Of a DNA stretch of 64,000 nucleotides, positions 32,761 to 42,667 are shown in pieces. The DNA is from Agarophyton chilense. Taxonomy: Eukaryota; Rhodophyta; Florideophyceae; Gracilariales; Gracilariaceae. Position 1 is the stretch's first letter, and every line of letters starts with the position of its first letter. Under the pieces are notes generated by a model. That model worked only from the letters and a program-made list of their open reading frames with translations. It searched no databases and was not told the DNA's origin. The stretch lies in assembly GCA_030374765.1 (NCBI GenBank), contig JARGXX010000088.1:2976001-3040000 (forward strand), read 5' to 3'. A program made the position numbers and the translations under genes.

Positions 32761-33399
32761 AAGGTGCACCCTCTATCAGCCCACTGTACCGGTTGAAGCG
32801 CCTTTGGCGTGGACGGGAGACGGCTTGTGTGTACCAACGGTACTGCGTCTGGCAAGGGGTCCCCCACAGAGTGAAAAGCCTGTGTCGGTCGGTAAGACCT
32901 GGAGGATTCCTGGGATTCAGTACTGGACGGGAAGCTGCCGCAAGTGGTGCCGCGTAACCTTTCCTGCAAAAGGCCAGCTTGGGTATATGAGTGAAGGCAT
33001 ATCTCGCTGTCATTAGCTCTCCTCGGGAAGCCTTGTAGGGATTGTATACGCGTGCTTCTGGTTGGCGCAGAAGTACGTAGGCTGCAGAAATCGTCTCACA
33101 TCCGGAGTGTCTTATCGGAAGTCGGGAGTCTGACTCCTAGTGACCATTGACATAAGTCTTTCGTTGCGTATCGTCCTAAGAAGATTTTGGAGAATTATCG
33201 CTAGGTTGAGCTTCGTTCTCCCCTTGTCATTTTATCTATTTTTATCTGACGGGTTGAGTATTGTCCCTGTCTTGCCGTTCTACTTATCTCTTTGCGAAAC
33301 CGAACTACACTTATCTGTACGGGCCTTTTTTGGCTACGAGGGACTCCCATTTACATTGACTTTTACTGTCAAGTTGGCCCACCGCGTCACACTCCCAAG

Positions 33400-36300
33400 A
33401 TGGCGCCCACATGGTACTCTCGAGGAGGGAGTTCCGTGGAAGCCGGCCCTTCAGTTACTACCTTCGATGGTTCATCTATTGATGTTGTGAAGTTCTTTTT
33501 CTTTTTCGAAAATGTTGCTATGAGAGGAAAATCCAAGGAAGAGATGGCATTAGAATTGCTCGGTTTCCTAGAGAAGGAGGCGTTCGAGTTTTATTATGAT
33601 ACTTATGCTGTCAATGGTTCACTCTCTGAAGAAGCAAAAGATTATGAATCTGTCAAGAAAACCTTCATCAATCGATTCGGAGAAGTTAAAGAACCTGAGG
33701 AAGACATTCGATTGGCAATATCGGCAAAATTGGATTACGGTGACTTAGTTGGTTCAATGAGTTACATGGATAACCTCTTTCAGAAGGCGGGTTTTAATGC
33801 CGAGGCGAAGTTTGGCCTTTTGAAAAAGGCTGTTATGGGGTACGCAGACCTGGCCCAGTTTGTCATCTTTCGAGGTGCAGAAAATTACGATGAGTTAAAG
33901 GTTCAAGTGAAAGCCTTTGACACTGCCAAGAAAACGATTGGACCACATGTCTCGTTCTTTACCCCACCAAAGCGTATTGTCCCTAATCCTAGGATCCTTG
34001 AAGGTCCTTCTTCGTCCCATGGTTTGGAGTCTAAGGTCGACAAGTTAGCAGATCAGCTTTCACAGCTCTCTCTCATGGTGAAGAAATCACAGACAGATCG
34101 CCGAGACTCAGAAAGGTCTTGTTCTTACTGTAGGAAGCCCGGACATTACGCTTCTCAGTGTGACTCAAACCCGCATCGTGATACGAGATGTAATCGGTGT
34201 GGCAAGATGGGACATTCTGAAATCACCTGTTGGCGACGGATATGGCCCGACGAAGCTCGAAAGGTATCAAACAATTCTGAAGAACAGAGAGAAACCTCAA
34301 ATAATGATCGAAAAGGGCCTGATCCTGTTTCAATTGTGACGGAGGACTCAGAAACGACTGATGTCGTCGCTGCAATGAAAAGAACCGTGGACGGAGAAGC
34401 GCTACCAAAACAGCTTCGCTCGGAAGGCAAAGCGCCCATTCCGTTCATGTTGAACCCGCCTCTTCATGAAGAAAGAGTTCGTCGTAAGAAGATTACCGAA
34501 GGTAAGCCAAGAAAGCAGAAGCAGAGGAAGCCGAAGAAAGAGAACATACCAGATCATGCAAGCAAGTATAATGTAATTACAGAGTTGGCAAACGCCTCTT
34601 CTGGGATCACGTTTGGCCAGTTGATGCGCGGAGATGCCGACGATGCCAAGAAACAGATCAGAAAGCTCATTAGTCGCCGAAGCACTGTTCGCCGTCCTTT
34701 TGTGGGCCCTGTTGCCAAGCACCCTAGACGTTTAAAAGCTGTTTCTGTCGGAATATTCGGGAGGGAAACTGAAGCTCTGCTTGATTCTGGCGCTGTTCCT
34801 AATCTAATCTCAAAGAAGTTGTGCGAAAAGCTTTCTCTGAACCCCAAGGAAACCTCAAAAAAGATTACTGTCGCCAATGGAGACAGTGCTTCATGCAGAG
34901 GAGTTCTTCACGACGTGCCAGTCTCCTTCGGAGGTATATCAGTTCCGCTAGATTTTCTTGTCATTGAAGGGCCACCGTTCGATGTCATCATCGGGTGCCC
35001 AACTCTAGAGATGCTACAGGCTTGCTTAGACCTTGGCAACCAACAAGTGAAGATGAAGATTGCCGGACAGAAGATTATACTCGGTTTTGACTACGCCCGT
35101 GTTGAGGCCCCAGATGGAGAAGGATCTGATACGGATAGTGAAGACTTTACGTCAGATTCTGATGCCGCTGTTGAGGATACTGTCTCTGAAGATGAAGAAC
35201 TGGTCGTGGCTCTTACTGACAAAGTGAGAATTGATGAAGATGAGATTATACCGGGACTGAATATATCTGGATCCGATCCTCAGGAAGAACTTTTGCTGTC
35301 CAAGTTGTCTCACATACCTACGAAAGAAAAAGGAAAATTTATTTCGAGTTTGAAGGAGACCAATGTCATCGCTTGGACCCTGATGGACCTCCGCCCAGCA
35401 GATGTTCCAGTATCACATTCGTTCGAACTGACTATCAACAAGCCTATATATTTCAGAGCGAGAAGAATGTCTCCTAGGCATAATGAGTTCATCCGGGAAG
35501 AGATCGATTTATTACTGGAGGCAGGTATCATTACTCCTTCTGCATCAGCGTGGTCCTTTCCTGTTGTTATCGCAACCAAGAAGGATGGTAGCCCCAGGTT
35601 CTGCGTGGATTACCGAGAACTCAACCGTGTCATGAAAGCCGATCGATGGCCGTTGCCACGTATGGAAGAGATCTTTGATGACTTAGGCGGATGCTGTTTC
35701 TTTACAACGCTTGATCTTTTCACTGGATACTGGCAAGTGAAAATGTCGGAAGAGTGCAAAGAAATGACTACTTTCGTATGCAGATATGGGACCTTCATGT
35801 TCGAAGTAATGCCATTTGGACTTATGAATGCTCCTTCTACCTTTCAGCGTATGATGGACGTCGTCCTCCGTGGGCTTTCCTTCGTCCGGGTCTATATCGA
35901 CGACGTTGTAATCTTTTCGAGAAGTCTCGAAGAACATGTACGGCACATCCGGTCTGTCTTGGAACGAATAAGTATGCATGGCCTTAAACTGAAGTTATCA
36001 AAGTGTTTCTTTGCCCTTCCTAAGGTACATCTTCTCGGCCACGTTATTGACGCGAGTGGCGTTTCAGTAGATCAAGCAAAGATTGATAAGATTCAGGAGG
36101 CACCCATACCTTCCACCACGACGGAGTTGAGATCATTCCTTGGCCTAGCCGGATACTATCGTCGCTTCATCAGAAACTTTGCTGAGACTTCGGCAGTGCT
36201 TCACAGTGCTACCTCGGGAAATAAAACCCTGACTTGGACTGAAGACATGCTTGACGCCTTCCACGGGTTGAAGAAGAAGTTAACTCAGCCACCAGTGTTG

Positions 36301-38013
36301 TCATTCCCGGACTTTGAGAAACCTTTCATTGTTGAGACAGATGCGTCGAGTGTGTCGCTTGGGGCCGTGTTGTCTCAGAAGAAAGAAGACGGTAGGATCC
36401 ACCCCTTGCAGTTCGCTAGTCGCACGATGACTGCAGCGGAAAGGAACTATTCTGCATCTGAGAGAGAAGCATTGGCAGTCATATTTGCCCTGAAAAAGTT
36501 CAGAGTGTATCTTCTCTCCTCTGTTCCGTTCAAAGTTATTACGGATCATATGGCTCTCCGATATGCCTTTCAGAAACGTGATATACATGGTCGCCTAGCC
36601 CGTTGGCTCGATTTCCTTGCCGAGTATGACTTTGAGATAGTATATCGGGCTGGGAAGGACAACGGTGCTGCCGACTATCTTTCGAGGATTCTCCATGGTG
36701 ATAAGGTTGAGTTGCACGAGGATGAAGGAGACCTCGTATGCCTCATAGGTGACACTGATCAATTTCGTGGACTTGAACCATACTATGCAAACATTGCCCG
36801 TTATCTCTGTGGAATGTCAATGAACGAACATGACAGTCATGTTCGCCAAATCGTGAGACGGAATGCGAAACGGTTCTTAGTTTGGGAAGGAAAGCTATTC
36901 AGGCGCACTACAAAGGGTCTACGAGTCGTACCAGATGTTTCTCATAGGCAGAGTATACTGAGGTCTTTTCATGACGATATCGGACACTGGGACGTCAAGG
37001 CTACAAGGAAGTTTATTACGGAGAGGTTTTGGTGGCCTACAATGTATCGAGAAACTGGGGATTACGTCAAAAGCTGTGACGCTTGTCAGAGGATGGCACC
37101 ACTTCCACAGTACTATACTAGCCTTCACACACCGGTTTCGTCTCTGTTTGATGTGTTTTCAATTGACTTTGCCGGTCCTTTCCAGAAGAGCAAGGCAGGA
37201 AACCGATTTCTCTTGGTTTGTGTTGAGCATCTTACTGGATGGCCGATTGCCGCCCCGACAAGGAATTCAACGTCAGAAACTGTAGTAGAATTTGTGAAAA
37301 GTGGAATCATCGCCCCTTTTGGCCTTCCCCGTGTCATCGTATCCGACAATGCGACCTGTTTCACGTCCATGTCACTCGTTTCGTTCATGAAAGAGAAAGG
37401 AATCAAGTGGAAAACTGTTCTGGCTTACGCACCTATGTCCAATGGTAGGGCTGAGAGAATGGTTGGTACACTTAAACGAGCTCTTGGAAAGACTGTCTTA
37501 GCCCGTGGTTCAAGCTGGGATGATGACCTCCCTTCAGTTCTATATGGATATCGACGTCGCCATCTTGCCAGCGGAATATCGCCTTTTGAATTGCTTTATG
37601 GCGTGAAACCACGTATGACATCGTATGACTCGGGTGTGGCGGTGCAGCATGGGGATTCTTCACAGATATTTAGGACCTTGGAGACTTTAGCTTCATCTAA
37701 TCCTCGGGCAGCGCGTGCTGAGATGAGAGTTACTAGGGATATTCCGGAGAAGAAGATAAGAAAGTTCCAGGTTGGAGATGAGGTTTTGGTGGCGAAGGGG
37801 AAGGCGCTGAATACCACAGTGAAGTGGCCGGCATTCTCCTCAAAGTACTTTGGACCTTGCCGTGTTGTCCGTGCAGATCACCCCAGGTACACTTTGGTCT
37901 CACCACACAACCGCTATACTCGTCAAGGGATACATTGTCGACGCCTCAAAATCTATCTGCCGCGACCATTGGATGCTAAGGTTTCCGGGTTGCCGCGGCG
38001 TAGCAACCGTTGA
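33400..38013 (+). CDS. gag-pol: element 3 gag-pol polyprotein
   Basis: 1,537 residues from ATG 33400, which lies inside the 5' LTR; the frame is open further up but that part is LTR. The gag part ends in two zinc knuckles, CSYCRKPGHYASQC and CNRCGKMGHSEITC (residues 241-278). Protease has ALLDSGAVPN with Asp 462. RT has FCVDYRELN and YIDDV at residues 832-836. RNase H has VETDASS (Asp about 981). Integrase has His 1191 and 1196, the CDAC pair near 1226-1229, and Asp 1256, Asp 1316, Glu 1352 in D,D-35-E spacing. All catalytic residues are present and there is no stop. A single fused frame means no frameshift controls the gag to pol ratio. The product should make cytoplasmic particles and cDNA. 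Confidence 0.97.
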   Translation: MAPTWYSRGGSSVEAGPSVTTFDGSSIDVVKFFFFFENVAMRGKSKEEMALELLGFLEKEAFEFYYDTYAVNGSLSEEAKDYESVKKTFINRFGEVKEPEEDIRLAISAKLDYGDLVGSMSYMDNLFQKAGFNAEAKFGLLKKAVMGYADLAQFVIFRGAENYDELKVQVKAFDTAKKTIGPHVSFFTPPKRIVPNPRILEGPSSSHGLESKVDKLADQLSQLSLMVKKSQTDRRDSERSCSYCRKPGHYASQCDSNPHRDTRCNRCGKMGHSEITCWRRIWPDEARKVSNNSEEQRETSNNDRKGPDPVSIVTEDSETTDVVAAMKRTVDGEALPKQLRSEGKAPIPFMLNPPLHEERVRRKKITEGKPRKQKQRKPKKENIPDHASKYNVITELANASSGITFGQLMRGDADDAKKQIRKLISRRSTVRRPFVGPVAKHPRRLKAVSVGIFGRETEALLDSGAVPNLISKKLCEKLSLNPKETSKKITVANGDSASCRGVLHDVPVSFGGISVPLDFLVIEGPPFDVIIGCPTLEMLQACLDLGNQQVKMKIAGQKIILGFDYARVEAPDGEGSDTDSEDFTSDSDAAVEDTVSEDEELVVALTDKVRIDEDEIIPGLNISGSDPQEELLLSKLSHIPTKEKGKFISSLKETNVIAWTLMDLRPADVPVSHSFELTINKPIYFRARRMSPRHNEFIREEIDLLLEAGIITPSASAWSFPVVIATKKDGSPRFCVDYRELNRVMKADRWPLPRMEEIFDDLGGCCFFTTLDLFTGYWQVKMSEECKEMTTFVCRYGTFMFEVMPFGLMNAPSTFQRMMDVVLRGLSFVRVYIDDVVIFSRSLEEHVRHIRSVLERISMHGLKLKLSKCFFALPKVHLLGHVIDASGVSVDQAKIDKIQEAPIPSTTTELRSFLGLAGYYRRFIRNFAETSAVLHSATSGNKTLTWTEDMLDAFHGLKKKLTQPPVLSFPDFEKPFIVETDASSVSLGAVLSQKKEDGRIHPLQFASRTMTAAERNYSASEREALAVIFALKKFRVYLLSSVPFKVITDHMALRYAFQKRDIHGRLARWLDFLAEYDFEIVYRAGKDNGAADYLSRILHGDKVELHEDEGDLVCLIGDTDQFRGLEPYYANIARYLCGMSMNEHDSHVRQIVRRNAKRFLVWEGKLFRRTTKGLRVVPDVSHRQSILRSFHDDIGHWDVKATRKFITERFWWPTMYRETGDYVKSCDACQRMAPLPQYYTSLHTPVSSLFDVFSIDFAGPFQKSKAGNRFLLVCVEHLTGWPIAAPTRNSTSETVVEFVKSGIIAPFGLPRVIVSDNATCFTSMSLVSFMKEKGIKWKTVLAYAPMSNGRAERMVGTLKRALGKTVLARGSSWDDDLPSVLYGYRRRHLASGISPFELLYGVKPRMTSYDSGVAVQHGDSSQIFRTLETLASSNPRAARAEMRVTRDIPEKKIRKFQVGDEVLVAKGKALNTTVKWPAFSSKYFGPCRVVRADHPRYTLVSPHNRYTRQGIHCRRLKIYLPRPLDAKVSGLPRRSNR
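33412..33429 (+). other. primer-binding site of element 3
   Basis: TGGTACTCTCGAGGAGGG follows the LTR end CCCACA without spacer. It is also coding (Trp-Tyr-Ser-Arg-Gly-Gly) because the gag ATG is upstream. The tRNA was not identified. Confidence 0.8.
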
Positions 38014-38024
38014 GCTTGGGGCTG

Positions 38025-39168
38025 TGTGGGTCGCGGAACGTGTGGAATGTTCCGGCACTGCTGTAACACACGTGTAGTATGTGCCAGCAGCGCCGGGAGT
38101 TCCTACATCTTTGTTGACGCCGACGTTGCAGTGGTATTCTGGTGATGTCAGGCGTAGTTGTTACATTTTAATTGGTTAGTGTGCTGCTGTACTGGCTTCT
38201 AGAAGCCAATAGAGTAACCTAGAAGCACACCGTAGTAATAAGTGAGTATCAATGCGTTGCAGCCCATTCTGTGGGTTCTAGATCTCTATAAAAGGGCCTC
38301 CGAAGTCTCCGAACACCATCTCGGACGACCTCAAGCCAACAAACACCCAATTCAACTATTTCCATTGGCTTCGAGCCCTTCAACTATAACAAAAGGTGAG
38401 GCGTTTGCCGCCTAGGGTCCAGTGAGGCGCTTGCCGCTGGAGGAGCAACCCTATAATTATCTAAAATCGGTGAGGCGTTTGCCGCCGTATAGAGGACCAG
38501 TGAGGCGTTTGCCGCTGGAAGGTGCACCCTCTATCAGCCCACTGTACCGGTTGAAGCGCCTTTGGCGTGGACGGGAGACGGCTTGTGTGTACCAACGGTA
38601 CTGCGTCTGGCAAGGGGTCCCCCACAGAGTGAAAAGCCTGTGTCGGTCGGTAAGACCTGGAGGATTCCTGGGATTCAGTACTGGACGGGAAGCTGCCGCA
38701 AGTGGTGCCGCGTAACCTTTCCTGCAAAAGGCCAGCTTGGGTATATGAGTGAAGGCATATCTCGCTGTCATTAGCTCTCCTCGGGAAGCCTTGTAGGGAT
38801 TGTATACGCGTGCTTCTGGTTGGCGCAGAAGTACGTAGGCTGCAAAATCGTCTCACATCCGGAGTGTCTTATCGGAAGTCGGGAGTCTGACTCCTAGTGA
38901 CCATTGACATAAGTCTTTCGTTGCGTATCGTCCTAAGAAGATTTTGGAGAATTATCGCTAGGTTGAGCTTCGTTCTCCCCTTGTCATTTTATCTATTTTT
39001 ATCTGACGGGTTGAGTATTGTCCCTGTCTTGCCGTTCTACTTATCTCTTTGCGAAACCGAACTACACTTATCTGTACGGGCCTTTTTTGGCTACGAGGGA
39101 CTCCCATTTACATTGACTTTTACTGTCAAGTTGGCCCACCGCGTCACACTCCCAAGATGGCGCCCACA
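38025..39168 (+). repeat. element 3 3' LTR
   Basis: 1,144 bp, near-identical copy of 32267-33411, beginning 12 bp after the gag-pol stop. The purine tract before it (TTGAGCTTGGGGCTG) is weak. Its own ATG at 39157 opens into host flank. Confidence 0.97.
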
Positions 39169-40699
39169 GTATTCGCGTCCGAGGTCCAGCACATTCTTCA
39201 CTCCGTAGAACAGTCAAGGTCTACACCCCGTGCTACCTGTATGGATTATTCGACACTAATTGGTCCCTTAAAGACTCTTATGAGTGCAAAAAACTGTCTT
39301 GTAATTTTTTATGGCATTACTAGCGAGGAAAAGAAGGCGTAAAACATGAATGTCTTTTTTATAGTACAAGCTGTTCATAAAAGTTTCAAGAAGTCGAGTC
39401 AGATTCGATTCTTCATTTTGTAAACCGCCGACTTCTTTGCAAGACTGCATTGTTTTTGTTTCTCCTTTTTTTAGTAATGTAGTACGCAATAGTTTGGAAA
39501 AAACTTGGTTTGTTTGGCTACAATATTTTTGAGGTTCTATATCTACATACTTTGTCACTTGGGCAGGGCAGTGAATCAAACTGCAGTGTGTTGAGTCGAA
39601 TGATGCTAATATGACTAGGCCTTTTAGAACTTGTACGAAGCTCTTGTCTTATAAAGAAAGCACTGTTCTCCAACGCGTTATTTCGCTCGATAGTGATGTG
39701 GTGGAATATTTCAAGACAGTTTCTTGCACTAATTAGTGTCCGGTGGCAACCACTTAGCCACGACCTGTCTTTGTCATCCACTTTTTATCGAGAACTGAAC
39801 TTGTCAGAATTACCACTCTGCCGGCCAGTGTCGAAAAATATTCAAAGGATTTTCCATTTTTTAACACCAATGACAGTACAAAACCTGGCATTTTTGTAAA
39901 ATATTACATTCCAGCACAAGGTGCTCTACGGCATTCCACACCTTACAGCCAAAACACGGGCTCGTTTAGGGGTCAAATGCAGTTGCGCGAGTCAAATGTG
40001 TGCTTTTGTTACTTGCATGCGGACTTTTTCAGGGCTACAAAAGAGCTGTCGGTTTGTATGAAATTCAACAAAAGTAGTTGTACATCGATCCACGCTCCAT
40101 AGCTTTTGAAAAAGTGAAAACTACGGAGAAAGCCACGTACATGCTGCAAAGACTGCTAAAAATATATTTGAGTCGACTACTCCAGCTTGCAAGCGGCGAA
40201 GAAGTCAGTAGATAGCTAGTTGAGCATAGAAAATAGATGCTTCATACAGATCCTTATAGGGATCAAAAGGGTTAAATACAGGTACTGCACTGATGGTAAA
40301 CCGCCTATTTTTACTTTATAGATACTGCCCCAATTTTGGAGTAGTGAGCTTTGGATTCTAAGCGGGTTGTTCTTCTAAACGAAGCGAGCCTCTGCCCTGC
40401 ATTTGATGTCGATTTATGAGGATTTGACGAACTACGTGACTTCCCAAGGTATAGTGACCTATACAGCTCAGAACATTTTGGCATTAGGGATATTTCAAGT
40501 ATGATCTTGAAATATTGGGAAAAACGTCAAATCATGGGGTCACCCCTGATATGTACAGAAAGCCTGAGGCAAACACGACGCCTACTGTCCTCAGCCCCAC
40601 TGATATTGTTTTTTATTTTGGCGGTGATTTGAGACGTTGGTGCTCGATGAGTACGAAACTTCGGATGTCTCGGATCTCCACTGTTATGGGAAAATTGTC
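39169..40699. other. AT-rich intergenic region with a degenerate inverted repeat
   Basis: This is the continuation of the sequence that element 3 split (left half ends at 32266). Segments near 39255-39400 and 39610-39765 are imperfect inverted copies sharing AAACTGTCTTG and TTTCTTTATAAGACAAG-like words. No gene is supported. Confidence 0.5.
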
Positions 40700-41827
40700 A
40701 TGGAAAAAAAGTTGCATTCACAATATGACTCTGCAGAAAAGCAAGAGAAGCTCGAAAGAGTCGGAATCACCTTAATCACAGGTCCACTCGGCGCAGGGAA
40801 GAGCACCCTTATCCGGAGAATCCTCACCGAAAACCACAGTCTCAGAATAGTCGTCGTGGAAAACGAATTCAGTGACAATGTATCGGTGGAGCAGGCAATC
40901 GTTACACAGGGACTAGGTCTAGATGCCCTCGAAGGGTTTGTAGAGCTACCAAATGGATGCATCTGTTGTTCAGCTCAGGATGATCTTACGGATGCCTTGC
41001 AAAGACTTATTGACAAAAAGAGAGGCAAATTTGACCACATACTCATAGAAGCTAGTGGGCTTGCGGATCCTGGGCCCGTTGTCGCATCATTTTGGGTTGA
41101 CGAAGGTTTAGATTCCGACTTATATCTGGATGCGGTAGTGACTGTAGTAGATTCTTCAAATTTACATCGATGTCTGGGCACAAGTTCAACTCGAAGTATT
41201 TTGATGAAGCAGCTGGCACTTGCTGATTTGGTACTCATGAACAAAGTGGACTTACTTGACCATCTATCAGAAGATCTAGGCTATCGGGAGTCCAAAATAG
41301 AAGATGTGACATTGGTACTGAAGGATCAAGGTTGTATCTCACCAATCATCCCAACAGTTATGTGCGACTTAGAGTTACGAAAGCTTTTCAATATTTGCGC
41401 ATATGACGCGGAAACTACTCAGCGCAACGTTTTGGAAATCGATGCAGCGAATCATGTCCACCACGACATGTTTAACTCGGCTACTATATGTTTCGACGAT
41501 GTGTCTTTCAATCCTGGAATTCTCGATCGCTTGCTGGGAAAGCTGCTGTGGGAAACCGAAGAAAATGAGGACGTCGATGGGGAAGATATGGAAATATGGA
41601 GAATGAAGGGGCTGGTCATAATTGAAGGGGAGCCATACAAACATATATATCAGTCTGTCCATACTTTATTCGATTCTACAGAATCAGCCTTGAAGACTGC
41701 AGATGACCCCTCCAAGCAGTCAAGGTTTATCTTCATTGGAAAGGGAGTAAAGGAGAAGTTCCTTCGAAGAGAACTTGAAAAAGCTTTTGCCAATTCTCCC
41801 GAGCAAAGCAACGGGAGAAGACTATAG
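40700..41827 (+). CDS. CobW/COG0523-family GTP-binding metallochaperone
   Basis: 375 residues from ATG 40700 (MEKKLHSQYDSAEKQEK); the frame opens at 40637 with a TTG, and an upstream exon cannot be excluded. Walker A is TGPLGAGKST near residues 29-38. The hallmark metal site GCICCS (CxCC) follows ELPNGC near residue 92. ASGLADPGP follows, and NKVDLL near residue 180 is the guanine-specificity motif. The CobW C-terminal domain is recognisable from MKGLVIIEGEPYKHIYQSVH. Family knowledge: these G3E GTPases deliver metals, often zinc, to client enzymes; the eukaryotic ZNG1 branch serves methionine aminopeptidase. The N-terminal client-binding motif of ZNG1 is not visible here, so the client is open. 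Likely cytosolic; no signal peptide. Confidence 0.9.
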   Translation: MEKKLHSQYDSAEKQEKLERVGITLITGPLGAGKSTLIRRILTENHSLRIVVVENEFSDNVSVEQAIVTQGLGLDALEGFVELPNGCICCSAQDDLTDALQRLIDKKRGKFDHILIEASGLADPGPVVASFWVDEGLDSDLYLDAVVTVVDSSNLHRCLGTSSTRSILMKQLALADLVLMNKVDLLDHLSEDLGYRESKIEDVTLVLKDQGCISPIIPTVMCDLELRKLFNICAYDAETTQRNVLEIDAANHVHHDMFNSATICFDDVSFNPGILDRLLGKLLWETEENEDVDGEDMEIWRMKGLVIIEGEPYKHIYQSVHTLFDSTESALKTADDPSKQSRFIFIGKGVKEKFLRRELEKAFANSPEQSNGRRL

Positions 41828-42667
41828 ACAAAAGTCCTTCCTTTCGATATTCGTTTAGCAGCCGACAGAAGAGTCAGGCTTGCGCCGTGCAGCCGATGGA
41901 ATGGCTTCGTCCGAGAGAAGGAATGGTTAAGCAAGCCAACCCACGCGCCAGAAGGGTGGAATAAGTTGCCATCCTTCTTAAAGAATACAGATGAAGTTGC
42001 CACCTTTCTAAGAATACAGTTCTTCACGATAAGAGTATTTTCAAAACACAAGAGTACTAAGCGGCTCTCTTTCTCTCTCTCTCTTTCCAGCGTTGTGCAG
42101 ATAATAAATTTACGTTCTGTCTGCGTGCGGTAAGTACAAACATTCCCATGCTCTGTCTACTTACCTTACCACGTGACAACCAAATGTACTTCTTTGTACT
42201 TATCAATAACAACCCTTCAGGTGTAACGCTAGCGTTCTTCACCTCTTTTTTCACATTCTCCAGAGCTCACTCGCAGAATGGCACACCACGATGAGAATAG
42301 GCGCCAGGACGTCGTGGCACGGCGTTCGTGACACTGGGAATGTACCACCTCAGTCTTTGCGCGGATTCACGATGCGCGCCGCTTGATAACGTCACATGGT
42401 TCTAAATCGTGTTCTAGGGGGAAAGGCATGTGGTTGGCTGGATGTTCGTTACGTGGATGGTGAGTTAAGGGTGGCCAAGGATACCGTGGTTCTACCTTTG
42501 TCCTACGCAAAGAGCAAGAACAGGCGCTTTCCCGCCTGATAGATAAAGAACTGAAAGCTGTGTTGCAAGAAACATAAACAGTGCCGTTTTGATCACGCTT
42601 TGCGCCGCTTTAGGGCCACTCTAGATTCTGAAGCCTAGACTGACACTTGACAGATGATACTCACGTA
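41828..42667. other. intergenic region between convergent genes
   Basis: A CT microsatellite (TCTCTTTCTCTCTCTCTCTT) lies near 42065. Otherwise only short frames without support. Confidence 0.5.

Larger units (their letters stand above)
32267..33411 (+). repeat. element 3 5' LTR
   Basis: 1,145 bp, TGTGGGTCGCGG to GGCGCCCACA. It includes a TATA box, a set of hairpin-forming repeats and, 12 bases from its end, the ATG of the gag-pol frame. Confidence 0.97.
32267..39168 (+). mobile_element. element 3: intact young Ty3/gypsy retrotransposon
   Basis: A 6,902-bp element with LTRs at 32267-33411 and 38025-39168, flanked on both sides by GTATT (32262-32266 and 39169-39173). The two LTRs differ visibly by a single base in a poly-A run (GCAGAAATC against GCAAAATC), so insertion was recent. 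One open frame covers gag and pol. There is no chromodomain, so it belongs to a different Ty3/gypsy lineage from elements 1, 2 and 4. Confidence 0.97.

Noticed and set aside
32664-32957. 97-codon frame in the element 3 LTR, repeated at 38422-38715
   Set aside because: Created by the GTGAGGCGTTTGCCGC repeats translated as RRLP units; LTR leader sequence, not a gene.
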